Origin: Phoronis australis
Taxonomy: Eukaryota; Phoronida; Phoronidae
Reading direction: 5' to 3'
Assembly (NCBI GenBank): GCA_002633005.1
Contig: NMRA01000298.1
Coordinates: forward strand, 1-64,000
Length of the DNA: 64,000 bases
The notes under the pieces were generated by a model. It saw only the letters and a list, made by a program, of their open reading frames with translations, made no database searches and was not told the origin of the DNA. Positions 11,248-22,209 of the stretch are shown one piece after another (positions within the stretch are counted from its first letter, which is position 1; every line of letters begins with the position of its first letter). The translations under genes and the position numbers were made by a program.

Positions 11248-11415
11248 CTGGACAATTTCCCCATCTCTGGTCGCTGTCATAATTAGAGGTGGTCGCACAC
11301 CACAGTTGATCGTGATCCGCTTCAATGCACGCACTGTACGACAGGCCTTTGTAAACAAACGGGAACGTGCACGATGAACCACCCGCATTACCGTCATAAG
11401 TTGGCATGTTGGTTT
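11248..11415 (-). CDS. Fibronectin type II (FN2) domain exon
   Basis: On the - strand an exon of 168 nt runs from acceptor ctttccacag to donor ccag|gtaact. It reads YDGNAGGSSCTFPFVYKG, then SACIEADHDQLWCATTSNY and DQRWGNCP. This is a complete FN2 (kringle-like) module with four cysteines in the order C-TFPF-x-Y-x-G...C...WC-ATT-x-NYD...W..C. FN2 modules bind collagen or gelatin in fibronectin and MMP2/9. The exon is symmetrical (phase 1-1), as expected for a shuffled module. The incoming phase fits the donor of 14914-15069 and the outgoing phase fits 10157-10239, so the FN2 module sits between two CTHRC1 modules if all are one transcript. Confidence 0.92.
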
Positions 11416-14400
11416 CTGTGGAAAGCATTGTCTCAATACAGTGCATGTATCTCAAATGCACGACCACGTATAAACCAGACAAAATGTGAAGGCCATGTCA
11501 CGGATTTCCTTGAGAGCTGTGTGATGGTAGTGGTTAACGCCCCGTTACCTGCATATTCAATTTCATTCTTTTTTATCACCACCTTTTTTGCCATGGGAAC
11601 AAGTTGCTTTTCTGCCAATTTCAAGACCTGTTACAGCCACATGTTGGGCTGGGACTTTTTGGAAACTTACCTTGAAAGCGAGAGGGCAAGATAAAAAATA
11701 CAACCATACCATTGAATTCATAAGTCTTTGGATTTTTTAGGTATGGAACTAAGTTGCGGAAACATCTTAGCTGTTTTTGAAAGCTATACATTTAGCTGTG
11801 ATTTTGAAATCGATGAAACTTATCCAAGCTCCTGCTTCTACACCTCAGCTGAAGCCTAACTTAAAATGGCCAAACAACATTCGGTATTTAGATTTATTTT
11901 ACATGTAGCTTTACAAACACATAAAAAGTACAGGTAATTGCACTTCCATCTTTATATTCTATCGGGCTCTCGAAGTAGGTTTCATTTACATCACTGCAAT
12001 CGCATGACTGGCCGATATCTCTATAGGAAGGTACATGTACATGTATGTGTGCAAGGTGATTCAAAAAAACCTTTGGCATCTTTATTATGGCACTTCAAAA
12101 GTAACGTATGAAATGCATATTCGAGAAGCATTCAAATAGTCTGGGTTGACAGAAAAGAAAGAGTGGCGTGACGAAGCGCAGCGTTTTTCTCCGTCTGAGA
12201 CGATAACGTGGCTTGGATTTGACTGTACTCAATTTTCTAAGAGCATTAAATGCAATTTTCTCAGTCAGATAAAATAGGAAAAAAGTTAATACAGGATTAG
12301 AAAGTTATCAAGTATAACTATCAATTGCCTTATTAATTATTTTCCTAGGAATGGAATTGCTCGTTTGTAGGCCTTGGCACCATAATACATTTTACATTAA
12401 AACTTTACAATGATAAAATGTAACTTCTTTTCACTGTTCCTCATTAATTGACCTATTGCCAGGACTTTGAGTGACGGTTTAGTGGGCCATTTATAACTCA
12501 TCATTCTTGACACACCTTCGTTTCCAAGCTGCCATTTTACAGGACAAAACCCCCGTTGACGAGTATAAATTATTGTTTGTTAGCCGACATTAAGCAAGGG
12601 GGTGGAGCTTGTGATAGGAGGTCAATTTCAGCTTTGAAATAGTCTAAGTACACTGGTATCATTTGTCATATATGTCTGGAAATTTCTGTGCATATCACCA
12701 ATCACGGGGATTTGAAACATAAAATTAATCTCGTTTCCAGCTTAACTAGTATAACATAGTGCACAGAATCTCTCATCCTCGGTTAAGATGTCGTGTAAAA
12801 ATCTTAACAATTAGGATTTAAACGTGTCAAGCAACTGCATACTCGTATTAAATAGGAAGGTAGGGGAGAAATTGATTAAACTAATATTTCTTTTTCATTT
12901 TTTGCACAATCAGTTATTTTGGCCTGACGCATCTCAATTCTGTGTACAATCAGAAGAGCTGAGGGCGGCAGTACCGTCTAGCACTTCTTTGGACATTTCC
13001 ACTGGCATACCAAATTAAAACTTCTGTTTAGAATTTTAATACTATGTTTTCTTTTTTTTGGTCTCCATCTGCTTCCAAATTGAGCTTGATGTTCGCACAA
13101 TGAATTCTGGGACCAAATTATGGTAGCCACAGGCGTCCTCAGCTTCTGATAGTCCACAATTCACTATAAATATAAGAAGGTAAAACACTCGGGACTAGAA
13201 ATTCAACGGCCGATTCACTTCAGCGGCCCATATCAAACACAAAACTCCATAAATTTACGCAAAATCGGGTTTCAACAAACCACGAACATTTGTTCCGTCT
13301 TCTATTATCATTTACGGCGTCCTGTTGCACCGAGTTCGCAACAAATTCGAAGTCAAAGCACAAAAATCTTCCTAAAAAGCAGATGCATACTATTTTCTCC
13401 AACAGAAACTGCCGATTTGTCTCCGAAAGTCAAGGAATCGATAACTCCTCGGAAAAAACGCTAACAGGACTATTCACTTTGGCCGCCGCCATCATTGTGT
13501 TTGGACCGTGGCGACACCTGGTGGCTGTGTGTGCGCCGACAAAGTACGAGAGAAGTCAACTGACGGCTACTGTTAGTAAAAAAGCAACGGTACTTTTTGC
13601 AATGCCCACGGCTGTGACAACAATTACTTGAAAATCCGTGACTTATATTTTTCGCTTCCTCAGGGATTAAGATAGAGGATGTCCACGATTTAAAGGAAGA
13701 ATGTTTTTGCCAATCAGCCTGGGTGATTGGATTTAAATGTATTTACTGTTCTCTGCATTTGATCGCTTGTGTAGCAAATTATATTAAATGATTTGTATGA
13801 TTTTGGGAACCACTGAGTAGTTCATTCTAATACCCATTGATTCTTTTAATTACTTTCTTTCATTTCTTTTGACTTAATACATTAAGATTTAAAAAACATA
13901 TTTATCATTATCATTTATTTACTAAATTTATTATTTGTATATCATTATATGTTTGTTTTTATCTATACTTTAATATTTATTTATTTCGATTTATTCACCA
14001 TTAGTTATATATTCTTAGTTACTTTTTATTTATTTGCATTGACTTATTTAAATTATTTCTTGTTATCCGATGATACATTCAACATCATGGCTGCCATTGA
14101 TCAATAATCAATATTAACTTCATATTGAAAATGACGTTCTCATTCAAGTCTCAAAAACAAAATACTGTAATGCTCTGTAACCTCCGACAACCCACAGAAG
14201 TTTGGAAAGGAATTTGAAAACTCTTTGCAAAGTTTTCTAAACGGGCAAGCTTGACTTACATGTACGCTATTAGTGAAGTGTTCGGCAACTTTGGTTAAAG
14301 ACCACCCATCAAGAAGCACAATATCCAATCTGTGCCATAGGGATGATTAGACCTCCTGCGTTTCTCTTTCCAGCTTGACGCTAATGACCGCGTAATCAAG

Positions 14401-14499
14401 ACAGTTGTTAGTATCATTTTAAACAACTTAGATAGAGGGAAACAGGACGCAGTATCTTTCAACAATGTTGATTTTCATTAAAAGTATGGTCTGGTAGAC
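11416..14499. other. Probable intron; A+T-rich stretch
   Basis: No supported gene. 13850-14060 is strongly A+T rich with runs of tttatt. A short Cys-containing frame at about 11920-12030 (-) has an acceptor-like tatag before it, but no donor gives phases that fit both neighbours. Open frames at 13290-13631 look like chance. Confidence 0.4.
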
Positions 14500-14705
14500 T
14501 TTATACAGGACTTGCGCAGTCCCCTTGTGTGGTCCCATTGCAGTGATCACCTGGAGCCATGCTTATGCTTTATCAATATTTAGTTAAAACCGTGCCAAAG
14601 AACTAGAGACCTCGCTCAATGATCTAACAGTGTGCCCCAGCTGGACTCGAACTCACGACTTTGAATAAAGGAAGCGGACCCCTATCCCACTAGGCCACAC
14701 TGACT
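14500..14705 (-). mobile_element. tRNA-derived SINE, copy 1
   Basis: The - strand carries a tRNA-like head with box A tggcctagtggg (14697-14686) and box B gagttcgagtcc (14654-14643), spaced about 31 bp apart as in tRNA genes. A body of about 120 bp follows it. Head and body both match a second copy at 55195-55402 (shared 'gatcacctg', 'atgctttat.gatat', 'gttaaaacc'). Because body and head repeat together, this is a SINE and not a free tRNA gene. A 3' tail was not resolved. Confidence 0.75.
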
Positions 14706-14913
14706 TCTCTTTGATTTCCCTTGTTCTGCAGGATGTTTTAAAGACATGATTCCGGGATTCCCTGGTCTTAAGCATTCACATTTCATAACGGGACTTTTCA
14801 CACTTTGAGAAATTGCAGGAGAAAGCAACTAACGTTGGCAGCCACATAGCTCTGTATGCTATAAGGACATACCACATGACTGTTACGCGGCAACAAGGAC
14901 ACCTGCCACTCAC

Positions 14914-15069
14914 CGAAAGATCGCCTCACATCATTTTCTTCTATAGTCATGGACAGACCGTTGCCGACCCAACCTGTGTAAGCATTCCCCAAACCATATG
15001 CACTGCATGCACCGACATGGAACGAGACCACAATGTCGCCAGATTTTGGTAAATCACACATACCATCAA
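14914..15069 (-). CDS. CTHRC1-like domain, C-terminal exon
   Basis: On the - strand this runs from acceptor cacaatttcag to donor ttcg|gtgagt (156 nt). It reads VDGMCDLPKSGDIVVSFHVG, then CSAYGLGNAYTGWVGNGLSM and TIEEND. This matches the end of CTHRC1, where members show 'G.C.........V..WVG.C..Y...DA.TGW..VSRI.IEE'. It starts two bases into a codon (fits 15228-15426) and ends in phase 1 (fits the FN2 exon). An alternative donor gat|gtgagg, 16 nt earlier, would end in phase 0. No stop follows the IEE motif directly, unlike vertebrate CTHRC1, which ends there. This supports continuation into a further domain. Confidence 0.85.
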
Positions 15070-15227
15070 CTGAAATTGTGAAAGCAGATTGATACGTGAT
15101 GTAGATTGTAAAATACGTAAGGGTGGCTGGAATGGGATTGTTGTCTCACCGGCCAATCTGCTACAGCTCCCAACAACAATCGATCCAATATCATTTCAAT
15201 AGCAGCACGTGTAAACATACAACTCAC

Positions 15228-15426
15228 CAATGGCAGGGCGAAAATCATCCCTTGCTTTCCCTTTGTACCAGATTATCTCAATCTTCCCTGGCGAGGAGCA
15301 TTCTTGGTCGTTGAAAGTGAAGTACCAGCGATTGCAGCAACCACTGCAGTCGTACCCAGCACGAACTATACCTCGGAAACGCACCCTCAGTGAAGTGAAA
15401 GAGTATTGCTTTTTGAAAGTTTTTGT
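15228..15426 (-). CDS. CTHRC1-like domain, central exon
   Basis: On the - strand this 199-nt exon runs from acceptor tctgtgtttcag to donor attg|gtgagt, phase 0 to phase 1. It reads SFTSLRVRFRGIVRAG, then CSGCCNRWYFTFNDQEC and SSPGKIEIIWYKGK. This is the best-conserved CTHRC1 signature in the window: SLRV.F.G, CC.RWYFTFN..EC, and SPG.I..I.Y. The domain is extracellular and its cysteines are expected to form disulfides. The upstream small exon of this module (equivalent to 10157-10239) was not located; sequence just upstream, to about 15530, is open but looks intronic. Confidence 0.9.
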
Positions 15427-15539
15427 CTGAAACACAGAGCAAGTAGGTGTTCTGAGGGGATCCAACAGCGTTAACCCCGGTTTAGCTACTTTCTGGAAGT
15501 TCCCAGGGGATATCCGACTATAGTTTGACAAAGAGTGCA

Positions 15540-16180
15540 GCTACAAAATTAGTATGCTCCTCCACTTAAAAAATGACCCACTTTTTGGGAGCTCCATCTC
15601 AAGGATGATGGGGTTTTATTATCGAAAGATCAATCTTTTGTTATCTACGTGTATTTCCGGACTACATCGAAATTCGGCGACACAGCCGAGACTAAATTGC
15701 CAATTATGTTCTACTACAATCCATTTCAATTGTAGTGAAGCTTGGCAAAGCCGTAGGGAGCCATGGTATCTCCTGGAAATTCTTAAAATTGGCGATCCCA
15801 GCATTCATTTTTGTTAGTTGCCTCGCACAATAAGATTTTTTATGCTGTGAACAACCGTCTTAATGGAATGAAGGTGTATTAGCACCTACTTTCAAATCTG
15901 GTGGTAAAGATGACCCGATTTTTAACCTGGAACAATGCTTTTGAAAGTGGCGGGAAAGATCTTCGCACGTGTGTTATGCAACAGGGTGAATACCTCGGCA
16001 AAGGAGTGGAGGGTTTTGGGTGAGGCGCAGGCGGGGTTTTGCAAAGGTACTCGACTACTGATGACTTGTCTATTCTTAATACTCTAGATTCAAAATACAT
16101 TAGTAAACTCCGAAGGCGGTTTTAATGCCTTTTTTCGATTTCCAGAAGGCACCATGAGTGGAGAGAAGGATTGAATTATA
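15540..16180. other. No supported gene
   Basis: Short frames on both strands only. A - strand stretch near 15650-15750 contains Trp and Cys codons but does not match the missing CTHRC1 small exon. Confidence 0.35.
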
Positions 16181-17575
16181 GACTCATTCGTTTTTGTATC
16201 AATGGTACAATGTATAAGGCATTGAAAATTGTGCATGGAAATGTGAAAACATGTGTCCCGATTGGTGAAACGGGATTTGAAACTCACATTTTTTTTCGCA
16301 AATAAGGAGTTCGGCAGATTTGCCGCTGACATCTTTTTATTTTCTATGTTTTTGAATGACCTAGAAAACGACTTCAAAATGTCACTGGACCATGTTTCAG
16401 AGTAAGACATCTCAATTTGTATATGTTTGCTGATGATCTGCTTCTATTTGCTGAAACAGCTGTGGCTATGCAAAGTCTAATTGGAAAACTAAAAGATTAC
16501 TGCAGCAGGTGGAAATTGCGCGTAAACATGTCTAAGACAAACACTTAGAAAGGGTTTTTAGAAATAGTGGATAATTCAAGATATTCGGTGAAAAAAATTG
16601 ACTTGGATTCTGAATACAACTATTTAGGCGTAACATTCTCTATCAAGTGTGTCTTCACAAGACAGAAAAAATCACATACTATAAAACATCAAAAGCAATA
16701 TTTGTTTTGAAAAGTAACATGAAAAAATTGCCAACAAGCCGGTGTCATTATGGTGGAAATTATTTGACTCTAAAATTTTGCCAATTTTGTTACATGGCTC
16801 AGAAACATGGTGTTTCTAAGAAGCCATTTCCATAGCAACGGTTCATAGTAAGTTTACAACTTGGTCCGAATGTCTCAAATGCCGGTGCTAGATGTGAACA
16901 TGGAAGAATAATTATAAAAGTATTGATGTTGAGCAGAGTAATTTAGTACTGCTTTAGAGTTATCATAGATGCACTAAAATATGTTGTGATGTACAGTGTG
17001 AAATGGCTGAATTTAATAGACATTGTTGGGTATTAAATGTAAAGAAAATTCTGTTCTAATATTGTTTTGAAAACGTCTGGGTGAAGCAATGCGTAAAAGA
17101 TATGTATAATTTTATTAATGAATTTAAGCAACAATGTATTGACATTGTCATTTGACATGCAACACTGGGAAGATAAAATTTCCTCATTGTCGTTAGATGT
17201 GTATAAACTTGTTAAAACTGATTTCTCGACGCAAGATTATATATGGCATTTTGATATTGTTTAAGATGCGCTTTAGCTACATGTAGGCTTAGATGTTGTA
17301 GCCATTGTCTTATGAGTGTTAAAGGGAGACACATGGGTGTTGCGCGTTAAAGAGAATGTGCCCGTGCTGCAGTATAAATTGCATTGAAACAGAACACCAA
17401 TTTTGTTGGCCTGCCCATTATATGACGAAGTTAGAAACAAATCTATTAGTATTATATCAACAAGTATTGTCCTTTTCCAGAGATTCTTACAGTCAGAAGA
17501 CGCGAGGACTTTCAAACATGTAGCCAAGTTTATCAAGCTGTACATGCAGAAACTCAAAGAAAACGATTTTTAAGT
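16180..17575 (+). mobile_element. Decayed LINE, 3' half (reverse transcriptase to C-terminus)
   Basis: Read across frames on the + strand. Near 16400-16540 it gives LNLYMFADDLLLFAET and CSRWKLRVNMSKT, the RT catalytic FADD box and the motif that follows it. At 16590-16650 comes YNYLGVTFS, and at about 16770-16820 K.LPILLHGSETW. Near 17390-17570 the C-terminal tail reads ...YDEVRNKSI, RFLQSEDARTFKHVAKF and LYMQKLKEN. Many stops and shifts separate these pieces, so the element is inactive. The motif order is that of a CR1/jockey-like non-LTR retrotransposon; the clade is not settled. It lies between the CTHRC1 exons and the region upstream. Confidence 0.8.
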
Positions 17576-20035
17576 GATGTGCAAATGTAAACCTGCTGTC
17601 TTTGTTAATTTGTAATGTGCGCAGGTGCTTGTTTACTATGATAAACTCATAGACATACATGAACACACATACAAACACACACACATGCACGCAATACCTG
17701 AAACTAAGCGTTCCTGCTCTCACATCAAATTTGACGATGAACAAATTTAGTTCTTTGTTAAATAGAGACGAATGACATGAAGAACAGTTCCATCAATCAA
17801 ACTTGATTTTTTGACAGGAAGCACGCTTTCAGAATTGTGGCAATGAATGAGGTCACGTATTGGTAAACATCCAAACACTTACCAATAAAGCTGAGCTGTC
17901 GTTATCAGAAGTGTAGTTTTTGTAGTAGTAATGTCTGATGTTAGCAACAGGAACTTCGTCACATTCTTTATATGGCGCTGTGTTTGAGGAGAAAACGTTA
18001 ATTTTGGACGTTGGTTTAGTTAATACTAATGACTTGGGAATATCAAGATAATTCTAAATGTAAGCATGTGATCAAATAGGTTTGATAACATTGATAAAAA
18101 CTTGTCTTCTGGTATAGTAATGCCTAAGATACTTAACATCGCCTCCTGCTGTCCATTGAATTCTTCTACTTTAAGAAGAGGATGGTTCATAACAACGTTT
18201 CCTTTTATCCTAGAAAGGTCTGACACTTTGATGATTCGAAAGGCACATATACATGTACATCGGTCAATATCACACAACAGATCTTTGTACTGTTTCGAAA
18301 GGTGTGAGACCTAGTTAGCTCATGTGCTTCATTCATAGTGCATTGTCATATAGTGCGAAGAATGTAGATTTGCGCGGTCTTGCCATACTCGCATAAAACT
18401 AGCCTCACGCCCCGCAGTAATTAATAACAATGGTACAGTATAATGAACTAGTAGATACACGTACGTGCATATTCTCTGAGACTTTGGACATTGTTGATGA
18501 GAGCTCTCAAGTCCTTTTTTCAGAAATGCATGTAGTTGGTTGGAGTGAAAGTCAAACTTTGTGAAACACTCTCGCCAGGACATGAAAGTCATACTAGAGA
18601 TTGCAGACTTCTTTATCCCGGCGAAAACCATGCTCACCGTAGTATGTTTTGCAGAAATTACACACGTGAAAAGCCAGTTTTGCGGAGGGGGTTCTTTTCA
18701 AATGTACCATACTTGTACCAGTGAGTTTTCTACGGTGGGTTTTCAGCTGTTGTAAGCGGAATATATGAAAATTTAACATTGATTTAGGCAAAATCTTGGA
18801 TAAGTCGGAGAAAATACAAAATATCAGGCAGCTCGTTATCCAATGGCAAAACCAAGGGAAATATGCATATCCATTATCGACGGCAAATTTACAAGAGGTG
18901 AGATCAATAAGTTAAAATCATAACCCAACTGTTCATGACTTGGTACATGTACATGCAGGTATTCTCTTGTGCACGACAGTATCATAACAATATGTGGCTG
19001 AATCACAGATGAATGTTTGAAACAACAAAACATAGAACATTGGCAAGAATCGTGAATAAAAGTACTAGATTAGCAGCTTTGTACACCTCTAGTGAGGGGC
19101 ACAATACATGTAAGAGGTGTTAATAAGGGTGACGATTTGTCGCGCTAGTGCCCTCCACGCCCATATCTTCAGGTTTAACTGTTTATTTACAACCGCATTT
19201 TTAAATACAGTAGATTATAATGGTGAAATTAATAAACAGCAATTGATCATCAAATTCCTTTTGTTAAAGAACGTTCTATGTGGATGAAAGTTAGCCATCC
19301 GTCAGACTAGCCATTGCGACCCGGCTCGCGTTCTCATGGTGATGACCACGGAATCTTCTCTTAAACACAAGACATTCACTAAGAATTAAAATCACGCACG
19401 TCTTCGCAGTATATTTCCATTTACACCACACTTTTAGCTTGGCATGAGCAATACAAGAGTTAAATAACACATTAACTTATTCGCGCTAAATAACATGTTG
19501 GCGGGTTTGATCCCGCTTCGCCAGAGTTTCGAGTCGTGGACTTAAGCACGGATGTCATCGAACATGAAAATAGATGAATTTTTAATACATCGTTACATTT
19601 AAAAGTGTTTCTTACACTAAAAAATTGCAACCTAACATGCAAGTACATACATAGGATGTGATCCGTCACGTGAACAGTCTACTGAATGAATGAAATATAC
19701 TTAGGAATTAAACGCTTATGTGATAGATACAAAACGTAGATGAAGTAATATCCTACTCGACATTATTCCGCATATCGACCTCTACTATTAGTCGGTGGGC
19801 CAGATCTCATAGCGTTCATCCTTGTGAGTACTTTGGGGGGCAACCTAGTTTTTTTCTATGTGTCTAGATAATATACCTATAAATCAAATTCCAAAAAGTT
19901 CCCACGTCTATACTTGCACATTTTTTTAAAAAAAGGTGTTTTGTTGCACAAAATATAATGCACATTCCTGCCACTTGATGGCGCTTGTCTATTGAATTGA
20001 CCAACCAGAGAGCCAGACTGTATTGTTGTGCTTAG
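17576..20035. other. No supported gene; (CA)n microsatellite
   Basis: A short CA/CATA-rich simple repeat lies at about 17660-17692. The rest has only short frames without recognisable features. A tRNA T-arm-like string near 19500 lacks the rest of a tRNA. Confidence 0.4.
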
Positions 20036-20570
20036 TTAATTCAATGTGGCTGCTCCCATGGAGTGTGATGCCTGTATAATTCAAGGTTTATCAAACAGCA
20101 CAAAATAGTGATGTCACAGCCTAAAGAAGGTTAGGAAAGCTTCCTGGCGAAAGCTGATTGACTTTGGAACTCTGTAGATCAGTAGATCAAAAATAAGAAG
20201 AGGTGTCACAAACGTTTGTGCAGAAAACAGCTGCATGTCCTGGTAGCCTACACAGTCACAGTACACTGCTGAGTGCTGTAGACTAGAAGACCAAGGGTCA
20301 GGCCAAAAAATTGAAAGGACATAGAACGGCCTAGCAACGTTTCAAGGCACCAACAGTAGTACTAAAGCTGAAGTTGGTGAAAGTGATACAGATGTTATCC
20401 AAGATTTCACAAGAAAATCGATTACACTTCCAAAATCTGAAACACCCAATTAACCCGAACAAGATAGGAACATTCTGAAACACGAGTGCATCATTTCTTA
20501 GCAGGAAAAGTACATTATGGGCCACATTTCAAGAAAGAGAAAGAAGTATAGCTTTCAAAAACAGGTACGT
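20036..20570 (+). pseudogene. Possible transposon-encoded protein remnant
   Basis: Reading across frames on the + strand gives CDACIIQGLSNSTK, KVRKASWRKLIDFGTL and RRGVTNVCAENSCM. This has the feel of the Cys-containing N-terminal part of uncharacterised transposon proteins of marine invertebrates, with many stops. The resemblance is by pattern only. It lies 1.5 kb upstream of a Cys-rich peptide of the kind found at the other end of such proteins (21997-22209). Confidence 0.25.
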
Positions 20571-20599
20571 GTTTTTGAAAAATACATCTTGGTTTTTCC

Positions 20600-21990
20600 A
20601 TGTGTGTTTCAGTACTATCACCAGTTGTTTTTTAACTTGTTCAGCCCCTTGGCTGCCTAGCCCTTAGACAATACTGCTGACCCAGTAGAGACGATGATCA
20701 TATCATAGGTACTCCATATGCCAGATACTTTTCGGCAAGTTATGTTCCTATTAAGTTTAGAAGTAACGCGGAGAGAGATGCCTCTGAGGAGGTTGTTGAT
20801 GTTTTCATTTGTTCCCAGTTTAAACAAATACTCCTGCAATCCTGTTTTTCGAACACTCCATTCAGTTGCCACATCGACACTGCTTGCGCTAAGGGATAAT
20901 CCTATGGCGTTATACTGTGGGTGTGATTTTAAAGCACTTTAAGTCAAAAAATTTTGAGAAGGTTAAATGGAGTAGATGGTTGCAAACAACATGCCCAAGT
21001 GGTTGTCATCCCCTGTCGTAGTCTCAATTTTTTGTAAACATTAATTACTTAGGTAGCTGCAATCATAATTAAATTAAAGTGCTAAGTTGCCATCGTCTCC
21101 GTCGAAATTTGAGGACGATGGAAGCCACTGTCCATTTTGTCAAATGTTGATTACCTATGGTTTGAGCATCTGATTTAAAAAAATTAAATTTCAATCACTG
21201 CACTGGTATATCAGCTGATTTATTTTTAGTTGCATCAACTGATCTAATTATTAGACGGCCAACATTATTAGGCTTTATATCAGACGGCATGTAAAATTGT
21301 TAGGCTGGTGGTGGATCAGTTCCTGATAAGTCCGTCTGAAAAGGTTGCATGCCAACTCACTCATAGTTGAATGTTAAATTAGTGTTAACAGTTCGGGTTT
21401 TTTTCAGTTGGACTTGTATCGCAAGCAACAGCTCAATCCAGAGCCCTGAATATGCAAATGAAATTCAAAGATAAAACCTTGTGTCCTAGAAGCCAAGTGC
21501 CACAGATCATCATGATATAAAAAATAGAAAAAAAAAACGATTGTGAAGAGTGACGAATTCACAGTTTTCAGACTGAGATGTTTTTCTACAGTTTTGTTTG
21601 GAGTTCATTGAATCGAAGCTTCTAACACAAGGAGATGTCATTTGTCTTTTTCAAAACTAAAGCAAGACTTTGAAGCTGTTCTTCAGAAAGCTGGTGTGCA
21701 TGAAGTTATTTGGACAGGAAATCTTAAGAAATATTGTTGAAGCTACTCACTGTTGTAGTTTTTGCCCCACTAAGAGATACGAAAGTGAATTGAGGCTAGT
21801 GTTCAATAATTCACGTGCTGACTCTAATTAACACAGCCCATTATAACATATATTTTGAATCCAACGTTTGCCCAAATAATGCCTGCCTCCAAACAAGGAC
21901 TTAGTGTTTGACCCTTCATTGCCTGCGGGCTAATCACCAGTTTGCAGTGCTGTACCCTCTCTAATCGACCATAGTTGGCTCCTTAGCGGT
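20600..21990. other. No supported gene
   Basis: Short frames only, with some A-rich runs near 21530. Possibly inner sequence of the same decayed element as its flanks. Confidence 0.3.
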
Positions 21991-21996
21991 GGAGCT

Positions 21997-22209
21997 TTGC
22001 AGTTAATATGTATGGCAATGACCGCATCTCCATTGACAGTACAAAACAATGAACGCTGCAAGTGCAAAAAGAACATGTGTGCTGGGAAACTGAGTTTGTG
22101 CTGCAATGCTGGGTCAAACTGTACAGAAATGTGCAGCTGTGACAACTGTAGTAACATCAGCAACACTGACTGCATAACATTGGATAGTTCTTTGACAAGT
22201 CAACCCTAA
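21997..22209 (+). pseudogene. Cys-rich (CXC-like) peptide, probable transposon protein tail
   Basis: Open frame with CKCKKNMCAGKLSLCC, then CTEMCSCDNCSN, ending at a stop at 22207-22209. The spacing C-x-CKK-x2-C...C...C-x3-C-x-C-x2-C-x-N is that of CXC/tesmin-like zinc-binding tails, which also occur at the C-terminus of several uncharacterised transposon proteins in cnidarians and other marine animals. A host CXC gene would need two such repeats and a longer frame. There is no clear start codon in context; the upstream frame is broken. Confidence 0.4.

Noticed and set aside
11894-12079. Possible extra - strand exon (DIGQSCDCSDVNETYFES)
   Set aside because: It looks exon-like, but no acceptor/donor pair gives phases fitting both the CTHRC1 exon and the FN2 exon.
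14630-14702. Functional tRNA gene
   Set aside because: Boxes A and B are present, but the copy belongs to a repeat whose body recurs at 55.2 kb. It is therefore a SINE head, and the acceptor stem was not convincing.
15619-15804. Candidate missing CTHRC1 small exon on the - strand
   Set aside because: Contains NWQF and Cys codons, but not the KQC.W...D.G pattern, and the required phase 1-0 borders are absent.
16090-16410. 106-codon - strand frame
   Set aside because: It overlaps the LINE relic read on the + strand and has no motif of its own.
19495-19545. tRNA T-arm-like string (gcgggtttgatcccgc)
   Set aside because: No anticodon arm, D arm or box A at the right distance.
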